Positions 21,777-33,141 are shown, counted from the first letter of the stretch. The stretch: 64,000 nucleotides of DNA from Cristatella mucedo (GCA_009760855.2 WPIO01000008.1:1122001-1186000); one strand, 5' to 3'. The notes: generated by a model from the letters alone, not told the origin. Numbers and translations are program-made.

Positions 21777-24700
21777 CTGCAGCAGTGGAAAGGTGCGTCA
21801 GAGCAGCCCTTGTCAGGCATTCTGGGAGCTGAGTGCACATCTGCAGGCAAGGGCGACAGCTGCAGCAGCAGCAGCAGCGGCAGCGGCGACGATGGTGGCA
21901 CAGTGGCAGCGAACTCTTTACCTCGCCACTGGCAACGATATTGACTAGGTCTTCGAGGTCAGCTCGACTACCTCGCTTGATGCCGACGATGGCCTGCTCG
22001 TTCTCCGAGAGGCCGTTGATTCGCAGAGGCGTGGTCGACCCGCTCAGACCCCCCACGAGAAGCACGCCTCCCTGAAAGAAAACACCGGAAGTCGGCACTC
22101 AAACTTTTTTGACTTCCTTGGGAAAGACGAGAAAGAAAGAAGGCGTAACAGACACTCACACACTCACTCAGCCCTCCCATCCTCAGCATCCAAGAAGCCC
22201 AAATAGAACGCCACCACCAGTCAGGCCAATTTATGTAAGATTACGTACCGCACGATACAAAATTGGTTGACGATGATGCCGTACCCCCATACGAAACCGC
22301 CGAGGACAAAAGCAAGCAGACGCACGCATCGCAAGCCACACGCTTAGCCTACCAACCACTCAAGCAGGAGATGCCTCAGAAAATCCCGGAATCGGTTAGT
22401 TGAATAATAAACTGCCGCCGCTAGACAACACTACTGAGCAGTGTAGCTGCACTACTGCTGGCGCACAGCGAGGCCTGCCGCACCTTGCCCAAGACGGACA
22501 TTGACCGAGAAACCGTTCTCGGCGAACTGACGAAGTCGACCACGACGTCCACCAAGCCGCCACATGCATTCAGGGTCCGCTCGACCAGGTACTGCTCGTG
22601 GGCTACAAATGATGGGAGCATAATGGTAGGGGGAACGCCAGCCAGCCACGTACGCCAGCGCCAGCATAGGTGAGTTGAGTCAGCTGTGCCACCTGGTGGG
22701 TTCGAAGGTCAGGACCGGCTGAAAGAAATCCCGAGCCAGTGCCTGACTTATGAGGCCGCTGCCCGCTGCTCTTAGCGAGACTTAAGTTACTCACCCTCTT
22801 GGCACCAATGGACGACGTCGTAGCCCTTCTTCTGAGCTATCGCCAGCTTCTCTGTCTGCAATCAGACGAGTTATTATAATGAGTAGCTCTCAGAATCGGG
22901 AGGCCGAGATGGCTTGCATAGCCACTAGTCAGGAAGGAAGCATCAAAGGAAAAGTGTGACCAGTGGATGAATGCCAATGAAATTCGGTGAGGAAAGTGGT
23001 TTAAAAAAGCAAGTGATGGAGGGGAGAAGAGGGAGAGGATAATGCCAGCAACTACTTACGTTTGTGTCTGCCACGGTCACGCGAACCTCACCGCTTGCCA
23101 GGTCGCCGTTAGTGGCTCTGGCCTGGCTGAAGTATCTGGCCAGAGTCATCGTCCACAGCCCCAGACCGCCTGCTCCGACGATCAGCACTGTGCACCTCCC
23201 TACAAAGTGCAAGCCAGTGTGTGTGGCATATTAAAAGTGTGTGCAGGAGCCTCGTCGAACCTCCCGACGAGCAGGCATGCCGTCAGGTCCTACACGAGTG
23301 CGAGTGAAATGGCTGGAAAGAAAAAACTGTCGCTTGACTCTGTAACAGTCACCTTTTTTATATATGGCCATAGAAAAATCCCTAGCGCTATCTATCACTA
23401 CCTTGCAGTAAGTAATGGGGGCCCGAGGGTCGAGGCAAGGTCGAATGGTGGGTGAGCAAGCCAGACCGATCGGCAGTGAGGCTGGATGGAATGGATTGGA
23501 GGACCAGACCTCCTGCCGAGTCTGGCAGCAGCAGCAGCTGCCATCAGTAGCAGTAGCAGCAGCAGCAGCTCACCCTTGGCCGCTCTGGCCTCGTTCACGT
23601 AGTGGAAGCTCCTCTTCACGGCCGCCATTGCCAACAGGCCGCCGTAGGGAAGCATGGCGGCTATCTTCAATTCGAGGCTGTCCGGCACGCGTATCAGGTT
23701 GCTCAGATTCTTTATGCACACGTACTCGGGCACCCTGTTTTCGAGAGAAGAAAATGGCACGGATTGTCGCTGCGGAGAAAGACGACGTCTGAGCGAGCAG
23801 TCGGCCTCGAAGGAAAGAGGGGGGGCCAGCCAGCCAGTCAGCCGGCTGATGCCAGCCAGCTGTCACACCTACCAGCTGCCGAATCCCACGTCTTCTTCTG
23901 GGTAGAGTACCACCCGGTCGCCGCACTTGAAGTCGCTGCTGTCGCTCACCGTTCGGCACACTTCGTCAACAACGCCGGCTATTTCGTACTCTACGAAGGC
24001 CGAGTGTGAGAGATATAGTAATAGAGCTCGCCCCGGCCGTGCCGTGCCTGGGGAGGGGTCCTAGCTAGGCACCGAGGGCCAGGCTGGCGGTGGGGGGGGG
24101 GAATGGTGAGAAGGGGTCCGCAGCGACTGCTGCGAGGTCGGGGCGAGGGCAGAGCGCAGCCGCCGGCGGCGGCAGCAGCGGTGACTCACGGGACGAAGTG
24201 CAGCAGCCGGTGACCACTGCTGGTGCACGTGCAAGGTGGGGGGCGTGCCGAATCGACTGCTGCGAATGCACAATGCCTTTGTGCCCCCACCACCAGCACT
24301 CGCGCGAATGGATCGCGTCGGCGAACGACGCCGACGCCGCAAGAGGCGCTGCGTGCGTACCTGCTGCGCTCAGCATCTTGCCGCGCCCCGCCGCCTTAGC
24401 TCGTCGCCTGCTCCGTCCGGCGGCGTTCCCGTCAGCCTCCGAGTAGCCGGCGCCGGCGTAGCATACCTGCACAACAGCGAGTCTATTGCAGAGCGAGCGT
24501 CGCCGCTTAAGCCGAGCTTAAGCAAGGGGCGGGTGCGTGCGGCGGCGGCAGCTGCTGCTGCTACGGAGGGAGGCGGGCGGGCGGGCGGACGCAGCGCCGC
24601 GCGCGGCTTGCCTTGATGCGCGCCCCTCCAGCCGGCAAGGCCGGAGGGACACGATCGGTGCACAGGTCGTACTCGCCGCCGGCGCGTCGCGTCGACACCG

Positions 24701-24794
24701 AGTTGGCGTTAGAGTCTACGAAAGGACTCCGTCGCGTCTCTGTCGCCGCGAAGCTGTTGGCAAGGTTCGGTTGAAGCATGCCGCTGGCCGTCAT
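21657..24794 (-). CDS. Medium-chain dehydrogenase/reductase (alcohol-dehydrogenase-like), nine exons
   Basis: Predicted NAD(H)-dependent oxidoreductase of the MDR superfamily; substrate unknown. Exons: 24612-24794, 24361-24466, 23873-23990, 23574-23734, 23060-23199, 22795-22855, 22484-22602, 21922-22071, 21657-21776. Phases agree at every junction and give 385 residues, usual for the family. The GroES-like N-terminal domain carries VCYAG (62-66), YEIAGVVDEV (98-107) and CGDRVVLYP. The Rossmann fold has VLIVGAGGLGLW (GAGGLG 198-203), with Asp234 ending strand 2 (VTVADT), which favours NAD over NADP. Positions that normally bind catalytic zinc appear to be Gly68, Tyr98 and Tyr166, and the four-Cys structural-zinc loop is absent, so the protein is probably zinc-free. 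No signal peptide is evident. Exons 3-9 are firm; exons 1-2 and the start Met are less certain. Confidence 0.87.
21922..22071 (-). CDS. MDR gene exon 8
   Basis: Fifty codons, phase 0 on both sides, starting GGVLLVGGLSG and ending VNIVASGE. Acceptor TTCTTTCAG, donor GAG|GTAAAG. Confidence 0.95.
22484..22602 (-). CDS. MDR gene exon 7
   Basis: Encodes HEQYLVERTLNACGGLVDVV, then VDFVSSPRTVSRSMSVLGK. Acceptor TTTGTAG (2-nt start completing an Ala codon), donor AAG|GTGCGG. Confidence 0.93.
22795..22855 (-). CDS. MDR gene exon 6
   Basis: A 61-nt exon encoding TEKLAIAQKKGYDVVHWCQE. Acceptor GATTGCAG, donor GAGG|GTGAGT (phase 1). Confidence 0.92.
23060..23199 (-). CDS. MDR gene exon 5 (Rossmann motif)
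   Basis: Residues 190-236. Carries TVLIVGAGGLGLWTMTLARY and VRVTVADTN. Acceptor TTTGTAG, donor AAC|GTAAGT. Confidence 0.95.
23574..23734 (-). CDS. MDR gene exon 4
   Basis: Residues 136-189. Encodes VPEYVCIKNLSNLIRVPD and AAMLPYGGLLAM, the segment leading into the nucleotide-binding domain. Acceptor AAAACAG, donor AAGG|GTGAGC. Confidence 0.92.
23873..23990 (-). CDS. MDR gene exon 3
   Basis: Residues 97-135 and part of 136. Encodes YEIAGVVDEVCRTVSD and CGDRVVLYPEEDVGFGSW, the core of the GroES-like domain. Acceptor TCGTAG (phase 1), donor TG|GTAGGT. Confidence 0.88.
24361..24466 (-). CDS. MDR gene exon 2
   Basis: Acceptor TTGTGCAG, donor CAG|GTACGC; residues 62-96 plus one base. Begins VCYAGAGYSEAD, the conserved strand and turn where zinc MDRs place their first catalytic Cys. 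The remainder is Arg/Ala-rich and diverged. Confidence 0.7.
24612..24794 (-). CDS. MDR gene exon 1 (start and GC donor tentative)
   Basis: Codes for residues 1-61, ending PPALPAGGARIK, which fits the loop before the VCYAG strand in this family. The donor would be AAG|GCAAGC, a GC-AG intron of 145 nt; phase 0 matches exon 2. An alternative Met is at 24777-24779. The residues before about 35 have no recognisable homology, so the true start could differ. Confidence 0.5.
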
Positions 24795-26040
24795 TTCCTC
24801 GCGTGCAAGTGTCGTTAACTACAAGAGAAGGACGGAGGCGTCTCGCCGACGTCACGCCGCCGCCGCCGCCGCCGCCGCCGCCGCACGTCTCCCGGGCATC
24901 GCGTCGGCGAGGACCCGTCGTAAGAGGCGCCCGCCCGCACTGAACGTCCGCGCGTGCGGCGCTCCGGCTTCCGGCGCACCTCAGCTTCGTCCGACGAACA
25001 CCAAAAATCTATATTGACGCTTCTTGGGAGATTTATGCCGTTTTGTCGCATGCGGCCGCGTTATATATACACAGCCATGCACCGCCTCGTCCGGGCCACG
25101 CGACCCAGTACGGCCGGTCACGAGTGCTGCGGTCAAAGGTCCAGAGGTCATGTTGTGTTCGCCCAAGGCCGCGACTAATTTCAGCTGCAGGGGGCGCGTT
25201 CTCGTCCTACCGCCAGGCGCCGCGCGATTATAGTAAACGGACCGCCGCCCCACCCCCGCTCCCCAGCCACCGTCGCCGCCGCGCCCCGGTTTACCGCTTA
25301 CCTCAGATCGCACCACACTACGGTCACAGGACGAGACGGGAGGACGGTGGAGCCTGCGGTCGCGGTGCGCGCGCGCTCGCAGCGGCGCCGCCTTTTAAGC
25401 GAAGAGCCGCCGACAATTACGTGGGGGGGGGGCGGCCATGTCAGGAGGTCAGCGCGTGCCCGCGTCTGCGCTATCAGCCGCGCGGCGCGTGCAACGCGCG
25501 AGGAGGCCCGATGAGGACTGCCCAGCGAGAGGTGACCATGACGCCGCCATAGACATTCGCACTCGCCGCTGGCTCTTGCGCCTCCGAAATACGCCGTCGC
25601 TGGTTCGTAGAGACCGCGCACTTTCGCCTATGAGCGCAGTGCCCGTACGTAGCAAGCAGCTGAGTCAACGCTGTTACGTCGTCCCTTGGCACAGATCCAG
25701 CTCACTTCCCTTTCGTCCTGCTATGGGCACTTTGCACACAGCCGAAAGTGCACGGGCTCTAGGAACAAACGACGGCGAATTAGCTGAACGTTCAGTCCGC
25801 CGAACGCTTTGCCACGAGAGGGCGCCTGCGTTCGAGCTCGCGAGCCCGACGTCGGCGGCTTCAAGCGGCGGCGGCGCAGAGTTCGGCTCGTTGGGATTGG
25901 CAGTGAAGCACGGCGGCGCAACGGCGGCCGCCTTAGGCAGCGAGCCCCATTTCGGGGCTATAATGCAACCAGCGCGGTTCGGTGGCGAAGGAGGGGGTTC
26001 GAGGCCCAACGAGAGTCTCGCTGAAGGAATCCTCGGGGAA
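24795..26040. promoter_or_regulatory. CpG-rich region upstream of the MDR gene
   Basis: High CpG density begins inside exons 1-2 and continues to about 25950, with a (GCC)n run at 24856-24884. Likely promoter or 5' UTR of the minus-strand MDR gene. Open frames of up to 224 codons (25438-26112 plus) are GC-rich shadows with no family match. Confidence 0.5.
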
Positions 26041-26099
26041 GGTCATTTTATTCTATTATCATTTATCATTTATCATTTTATTATCATTATCATTTCATT

Positions 26100-26728
26100 C
26101 TATTACTTTTAGGTTCCTTCATTCTCTGGCTCCAGCCTACCTATCATAACTAGTGTCATAGCAGGCGACGAATCGTACAATCCGCTGCTCTCTAACTTGA
26201 ATCGTTTAGCAATACCTCGTACGAACGTCAAAACCGTTGGAGGCCGTGCTTTTGTTTCCCATGCTCCCAAAGCTTGGAGCTGACTACCGACGAACGTCAC
26301 AACGTCCCCTGACATGACATTTAAAAAAACCTTAAAACGCACTTTTTATTACGGCATTTTGTGGGTCTTTGTGATTCGTCTTTCGTGCGCATGTGCCTGC
26401 TTACACTATGCCTGCTTACACTGCGCCTACTCACGCTGTGCCTGCTGCTTGCGGACGTTACCACCAAACGTTTGGCAATGCTTTATATGTAGCATCTGTA
26501 CAGTGCCCCGAGAGATTCGTATCTCTGAAGGCGCTATACAAATATATTAAGAAAAATAGTATATTGGCAATGCTTTATATGTAGCATCTGTACAGTGCCC
26601 CGAGAGATTCGTATCTCTGAAGGTGCTATACAAATGTAGTATATTGGTAATGCTTTATATGTAGCATCTATACAGTGCCCCGAGAGATTCGTATCTCTAA
26701 AGGCGCTATACAAATATATTGTATTATT
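26100..26728 (+). mobile_element. L2-type copy (L2-D) with triplicated 3' tail
   Basis: The last part of the L2 ORF survives with stops and indels, followed by an untranslated region with ACACTATGCCTGCTTACACT-like repeats. The terminal stem-loop segment (CAGTGCCCCGAGAGATTCGT, then a matching GGCGCTATACAAAT) occurs three times in tandem at 26472-26563, 26564-26643 and 26644-26728. Same subfamily as 55275-56285. Confidence 0.8.
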
Positions 26729-26999
26729 ACTCACGAGTCGCGCGCATTTGCCGCCTCGCAGCAAAGAAAGTGGCTGCGGCGTACCGACCGGCCAGCTGTC
26801 TCTTAAATACGCGTTATTGACGCACGCGTCGCGTCAGCATCTCGCTCGAAACCTGATATTCTGCCACACTCTGCCAAAGAGACGTGCACGTCTCTCCGAG
26901 CCAGACCGCGGAGCGGGGACTTGAGATCAGCTGCGTCCCGTAGCTGGTGCCCCACGGAGCTGAAACCTGGGCTTGGAACTCACTTGAAGAGAGGTCGAG
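26729..26999. other. No recognised feature
   Basis: Short segment between the L2-D copy and the large GA tract. Nothing identifiable. Confidence 0.4.
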
Positions 27000-27134
27000 A
27001 ATGAGAGCGAGAGAGCTAGGGCAAGAGAAGAGAAAGAGAGCCAGAAAGTGAAGAGCGAGCGAGAGAGAAAGAGCGAGAGAGCGAGGGAGAGAGAGCGAGA
27101 GATAGAGAGAGCTAGAGCGAGAGCTAGAGAGAGC

Positions 27135-27205
<71 letters not shown>

Positions 27206-27527
27206 AGAGAGCGAGCGAGAAAGAGAGAGAGCGCGAGAGAGAGAGAGAGAGCGCGAGAGAGAGCGCGAGAGAGAGGGAGAGCGCGAAAGCGAGCGAGAAA
27301 GAGAGAGAGAGCGCGAGAGAGAGAGCGCGAGAGAGAGCGCGAGAGAGAGAGCGCGAGAGAGAGCGAGAGAGAGAGAACGAGAGAGAGAGAGAGAGCGAGA
27401 GAGAAAGAGCGAAAGAAAGAGCGAGAGAAAGAGTTGAGAGACAGAGAGAGAGAGAGAGAGAGCGAGAAAGAGAAAAAGAAAGCCGAGAGAGAGCTCGAGA
27501 TCAAGCGAAAGAGAGAGCGATGGGGAA

Positions 27528-27577
<50 letters not shown>

Positions 27578-27632
27578 AGAGAAAAGTTAGAAAGAGATTG
27601 AGTGAGCGAGAATGGGAAAGAAACGAGCGAGC
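27000..27632. repeat. Large imperfect (GA)n / GCGAGA tract
   Basis: About 630 bp of purine-rich repeat with frequent GAGAGAGCGA units and a purer GA core at 27528-27573. A 129-codon and a 220-codon open frame here encode only Glu-Arg-Ser or Leu-Ser repeats. Confidence 0.97.
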
Positions 27633-28215
27633 GAAAGAGAAATGTGAAAACGGGCCAGTAGACCGGTGCAGTAAGGTTCGGTGCGGCGAGCAGTCGCCGA
27701 CGGGACGCAGCCGATAAAAGGGCTCCTCTTTTACTAAAGGGTTCGGCTAATGATAAGCGAATAACTACCGCCATTTTCAGGTACACTCATTCTTACTTGC
27801 TATAACTTCTTATCGCAGAGCTGTCGTAGCGGCCCTTCATGCTGCCATAATAGTAAGGGCACGTACAGTTATAGTGGCGATTTTTCCGTGGACAAACTGT
27901 GCACAGAAGGCAGAGAACAGGGGAAAAGATTGGCCGTCAATAAGTAGAGACCCTCGGTGATAATGTTGAGCACCGATATTTCGCAGCTGATGTCTATCTG
28001 CTCGCCATTCCTTAGTTACATATGGATCACGTGTGGCCATGCTCGTGCGCATTTACGAACGTTTCGGTTGGTTGCATCTGGGGAAGTGAGTGCAATTTGT
28101 GTGCAGGAAGGAGGTCAAACCCTGACCTTTCTAGCATCTGCCAATTATTTGTAGACGAAAGTGTCTTTTTAGGCGGCATGCATATATCCTGTGGTCACCC
28201 TAGGCGAGCCTCCCT
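27633..28215. other. No recognised feature
   Basis: No gene or repeat family recognised. Confidence 0.4.
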
Positions 28216-28302
28216 TTGCACCAAATGTAAAGCGCCTAGAAAGAGAATTGAGTTCTCTGAGAGCGCTTTATCAAGTGCATTATTATTATAATTATTATTA
28301 CG
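28216..28302 (+). mobile_element. L2-A 3' tail
   Basis: AAATGTAAAGCGCCTAGAAA, the stem-loop and an (ATT)n-like tail; no coding sequence. Confidence 0.88.
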
Positions 28303-30950
28303 GTAACAGCACCAAAAACCAAGGGTTCATCCAAAAAGTACTTCACCTTCGCCTGGCAGCCTTCTCGGGGTCGTTGTCTTGTTGCCAAACGTAATGAGGC
28401 CCAACCAAGCAAGGGAAATATTTGAGCCTTGAAATTCAACTTGCTAGGCCAGCAATACTTATTCGCCCGCCGAGTCCCGAGGCGCCAGCGCGGCTGACGC
28501 TCAGCGAGCGGGCGGCCGGTTCGTCGACGGCGACCACGAGGGGGCGCTTCGGGGCTGCTCGCGAGCGGGTGCTGCTGCAGGTCCGTGTTGCGATCGGCTG
28601 CAGCAGGCGTCTCACTCTCATTCCAGAGCGCATGGTTGCCCGCCGCTAGAGAGCGCCTCGGTGCCCCGCCCGCTATCGCCGGCGCATCGACTACGCCCAT
28701 CAACGAGGGCATCCGCCGCGGCTGGGCCGCCAGCGTACGCAAAGGCCGAAAAGCTACGAAGCGCTCGGTTACTCACCGCGGCGTTTGCTAGTCACTGGAG
28801 CTGCCTTCGTCTCTTCTCTCATCTTTCTTAAATCAACCAATATTTCTACCTTGTCTCTTTCGCTTTCTGTCTTGTCTCTCTTGTCTCACCTCTCCTACAA
28901 TCACTTGACTTGCGTCTAATCCCTCATCTCTCCCCGTATGTATATTGGGAGATGGGTCTCTGTCGTGGCGAGGCCCCTCATGACTTCAGACGGCCGGACA
29001 ACGGCTGCCGGTGCAAACACACCCCACCCGATTGTGGGAGAAACGGGCCTCCAGCACCGGTTATTGCTGGCGTCGTTCATCAGCTAAAATAAGCGGCTGC
29101 GGTCGTGGCGTACAGCAGGTCGTTTATAGCAGCGGCGGGCGACTCTGCGAGGGAGGCAGTTAGTCATAGCGAGCCCCACCCCCCCAGCGCACACGCCTGG
29201 CATCACCCGCTTATCGTTTTTTTGGCGCCCAGCGAGGATTTGAGCGAGGTTTACCTACTGGACCCCTACTTATCCTCGGCGAATCGCTCCGCCGCCCGCT
29301 ACGGCCACGTGGTGTGGCTAGCGGCCCGCTTAGCGGGTGGTTAGATGGGGGTGCGTGGGGTGGGGGTGGTAGTTTGACGCCTCCGATGGCCATAAGGGGA
29401 TGCCACTTATGCGTCTGGGTCAGACCGTTTTAATATCGTTGAAATGGCGCTCGACTCTGACCGCAAGAACCTGCGCATAATTTTCTTCGCGCCTCCGACG
29501 CCACTTTGTGATGGCCGCCAAGGGCCACCTATTCGCCACTGCTTCGGATTTACGTCGGGGAGTTACGTCGACGTACGTCAGCGACGGTAGCAAAAATAGC
29601 GGGAAATTTTGTAGGCACGCCCGTTTAATCCAGGCGTCTGTAGACGGATGGATTTACGTTAATCGATGTCCCCCATGCGCCGACACGCAGCGTGGGCGGA
29701 CAGCTCCGCTTCCCCTCAGCGAACTCTCGGGCGGGAGCCCCTGGGGCCCAAGTCTCGCGCTGTTGGGGTCACTCATTGACGAATCGCTATCTACGTTGGA
29801 GCTAACTAATTCAGCAAGTGCAGGCAGGCTGATTGCTGGCGTGATGAGTTAATTGCTTTGCATCTCTGTCTCAAGACAAGCAAATGCCCTCATTTTGCCC
29901 CCACGTTAATCCTTTTTCACAGTTTGATCGAGGCTGGCAGTTGCATTCCATCCAATGCCCGACCAGCAAAAAGGGGTATCCGGTTCGCCAGTATCCTATC
30001 TGCTTTTCAGCGATCTGCCCCTCGTGGCGGCGTAAGCGCTAAGATCGACCGTTCCCTATCGGGAGGAAATATAATACACAGACACTGCTAGGCATGGGCG
30101 AGCATCTCTGCCGCCGGTAGCGCTGAGCTCCGCCGAGTCGAGGCCGGTACACTATACTGTAGGCAAAACCGAAGCCCTTGTACATGCTCTCGAGCACAGG
30201 CGTGCGACAGTCGGAACACATGCGATACAACGAGCAGTGCGAAAGCGGTGGCAACGAGGTTTCCGAGGCTCGGAATCCGCCGTCTGCTCCACTCAGCAGA
30301 GAGCAGCAGCAGCAGCCACGGCAGGCTGCTGCTGCTCTCAGCTGAGTTTCGTCCGCTTGACTCGTGGGCCTCCCGAGACACGGACGGTGCGAGCTGACTG
30401 GGCGAACCTGCCAGTCTGAAGAGAATCGCCATTTCAAGATAAACTGAACGGCTGGCAGCTGTCGCAGGCTACTCGTAAGAGCACTTTTCCTGCGGATCGA
30501 TTTCTCTTTGAACCTGCTTGGCAGACGCTTCCGATTCATAACGTTTCGCAAACATCGTCGTCTGCTAGCACTTCGATGTAGAACGAACAGCAGCCGGCAC
30601 ATTCCGGTCTAGTCTCACGTTATGCAAGCTGTCGTCATTTCAGTTTGACACCATTTGAGATGGCAATGATCGTTGGTTATTTAACGAGGACGTCACTCTT
30701 GACACCTTTCCTAGAGAAACATGCTTATGCTGACTCGGTTGGATTGTGATAGTGCGAGTGATTATCGGTCCCAGTATTAAAACAATTTAAGAACCGGCAG
30801 ATGTCATAATATACAACTCAAGATAGACACAGCTATCCAGAAGGATGGTAAGTCAGCTGTACTCTGGGCCTCGAATTAGCGATCTGCATGCTAAGCCTGC
30901 TGCTAATCGTAGCCATCTGTGGCTACTGGTTGGCCGGTACACTATACTGT
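28303..30950. other. Long region without a recognised gene
   Basis: A CpG-rich patch at 28440-28790 overlaps a 168-codon minus frame without family similarity. A CT-rich stretch is at 28800-28910. Frames at 29508-29852 (plus, 114 codons) and 30039-30602 (minus, 187 codons) show no conserved motif. A 19-bp exact repeat (GGCCGGTACACTATACTGT) occurs at 30142-30160 and 30932-30950; the second copy abuts the L2-A insertion. Confidence 0.4.
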
Positions 30951-32535
30951 TATACGAAAGCTTGAAAAGGCATACAAAAGATCCGGACTAACTGTCCATC
31001 GACAGGCATATGAAGACTACTGTAGGTCGTACCAATCGATCCTAGCAAAGGCTAAGTCTAGCTTCTATAGAAACATTTTTGAATCACAGATGCACAATCC
31101 AAAAATGCTGATGTCGACAATAAACCATCTCCTAAACCGTTCCCAGGTTAGCTCCTTACCAGATGATCCTTGTGATGATCTAGCCGATCGCTTCTCTCGA
31201 TTCTTTCTGCAGAAGATAGACAAAATCAGGGAATCCATCCCTGCGATGACAACCTTCCCACTAGAATGCTGTTCCTCGGTTCCTGGCTGCGCCTCAATGT
31301 CTGCATTTAAACAGGTCACCAGTGACGTAGTCCTAAAGCTCGTATCTCAATCAAAGAAGACAACAAGTCCACTGGACCCTATTCCCACTGTCCTGCTCCT
31401 ACGTTGCATTGATCTGCTGCTGCCATGCATAACCAACATCATTAATATGTCATTAGCCTCAGGTCAGGTCCCAGCACCTTTCAAAAAAGCTGTAGTCAGG
31501 CCACTTCTCAAGAAGGCTACACTAGACCAAGAGAACTTGAGCAACTACCGCCCAGTCTCCCTTCTACCATTCCTATCAAAGACACTGGAACGGGTCGTGG
31601 CAGACCAGCTGAACTCGTATATCGAAACCTCACACCTTGCTAGTAAGTTCCAATCTGGCTTTAGGGCTAATCACTCCACAGAGTCAGCATTGCTTCGGGT
31701 ATACAACGACCTACTTAGGAATGCAGACATGGGTAGAGTGTCTCTTCTTGTTTTGCTCGATCTTTCGGCAGCTTTTGATACCATCGATCACAAAGTACTT
31801 CTAGAGCGCCTCTCATCTCGCCTGGGCATCACTGGCACTGCTCTGCAGTGGTTCAGGTCCTATCTCAGTGGGAGACTCCAGAGTGTAGACGTGAATGGAC
31901 AAAGATCATCTGAAGTACCTCTAAAATATGGAGTACCTCAGGGCTCTGTGCTAGGTCCGGTTCTTTTCACCGTTTATACTCTCCCTCTCGCTGATGTGAT
32001 TGCCAAGCACAATCTAGGCTTTCACTTCTATGCGGATGACACTCAGTTGTACCTTTGCTTTGATCCCTCCCAGCCTTCGAGCACCTCAAATTCTCTCAAC
32101 TCACTTGCTGCATGCATTGATGACATCCGATCATGGATGGCAGCAAATTTTCTAAAACTAAACGATGATAAAACTAACTTACTAGTTATGGGCAAACCTA
32201 GTGTTATTCAGAAATTGGAAAGGCTGACTTTCAAAATTGGCTCTGCCAGCATATCTCCAGTTGCATCAGCTCGAAATCTAGGTGTCATATTCCAAAGCGA
32301 CCTCTCGTTAGACGACCACATCAGCTCCACAGTCAAATCAGCCTATTTTCAGCTTCATAACATTGCTAAAATTAGGGCTTGTTTAGATAAGGATACCACG
32401 TGCAAGTTGGTCCATGCATTCGTGACATCTCGTCTCGACTTCTGCAACTCCCTGCTTACTGGCCTACCAGCATGTGCGATCAGGCGATTGCAGCTGGTGC
32501 AAAACTCTGCAGCTAGGCTTGTCTGTCTGTCGTGA
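30919..32535 (+). pseudogene. L2-A reverse transcriptase frame (truncated)
   Basis: 538-codon open frame; the first ten or so codons are probably host flank. RT motifs appear in order: NYRPVSLLPFLSK near residue 208, DLSAAFDTIDH near 280, GVPQGSVLGP near 337, and the catalytic YADDTQLYL near 370, with LNDDKTNLLVMG after it. The conserved ARNLGVIFQSDLSLDDHISS and SRLDFCNSLLTGLP blocks follow. The frame is lost at about 32519-32526, where GTCT is duplicated relative to the copy at 2160. The C-terminal domain continues in another frame to 32896. Without an endonuclease and with the frameshift it cannot be autonomous. Confidence 0.9.
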
Positions 32536-33141
32536 GCGTCGCAGTTGCCACATTACTCCACTTCTCGCCGACCTGCACTGGTTACCAGTCAAGCAACGGA
32601 TTGACTTCAAGGTTTTGTCGCTCACTTTTAGGTCCCTTCATTCTTTGGCTCCAGCCTATCTCTCAGATATACTCCCCCACCAGGCAAAGCATCGTACCAC
32701 CCGCTTTTCGGAATCCAACAGTCTAGAAATACCTCGTACAAACCTTAAATCCTTTGGAGACCGTGCATTTAGCTCGTATGCTCCCACAGCCTGGAACTCC
32801 CTCCCGACCTGCATCAGAACATCCCCTGACCTGACCACATTTAAAAGAAACTTAAAAACATACCTATTTAGGACAGCATTTAGTGGGTCCTTGTGATTCG
32901 TCCTCGATGTGCTTATGCGTGCTGACACTGTTCATGCTGCCACTAACCACATTTGCATGCTGACCCAGTGCATGTAACCCCTAACCATGTTATTCATTTT
33001 GTTTGTTTTTCAAGCATGATTTTACTTACTATTCTATTGCGTATCACTTTGCAGCAAATGTAAAGCGCCTAGAAAGAGATTGAGTTCTCTGAGGGCGCTT
33101 TATCAAGTGCAATATTATTATTATTATTATTATTATTATAC
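30951..33141 (+). mobile_element. L2-A retrotransposon, longest and least decayed copy
   Basis: A 5'-truncated L2/CR1-clade non-LTR element lacking the endonuclease. It contains most of the reverse transcriptase frame, the C-terminal region in a shifted frame (to about 32896), the 3' UTR, the stem-loop (AAAGCGCC...GGGCGCTTT) and a (ATT)n tail. Absence of stop codons over more than 500 residues indicates recent insertion relative to the other copies. The left junction falls next to GGCCGGTACACTATACTGT. Confidence 0.92.

Noticed and set aside
25438-26112. 224-codon plus-strand frame
   Set aside because: Lies in the CpG-rich upstream region of the MDR gene and runs into AT-repeat sequence (FIIYHFI end); no family match.
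30039-30602. 187-codon minus frame
   Set aside because: No recognisable domain, Cys/Ser-rich from CAG/GCA triplets, and no splice or start context; left unassigned.
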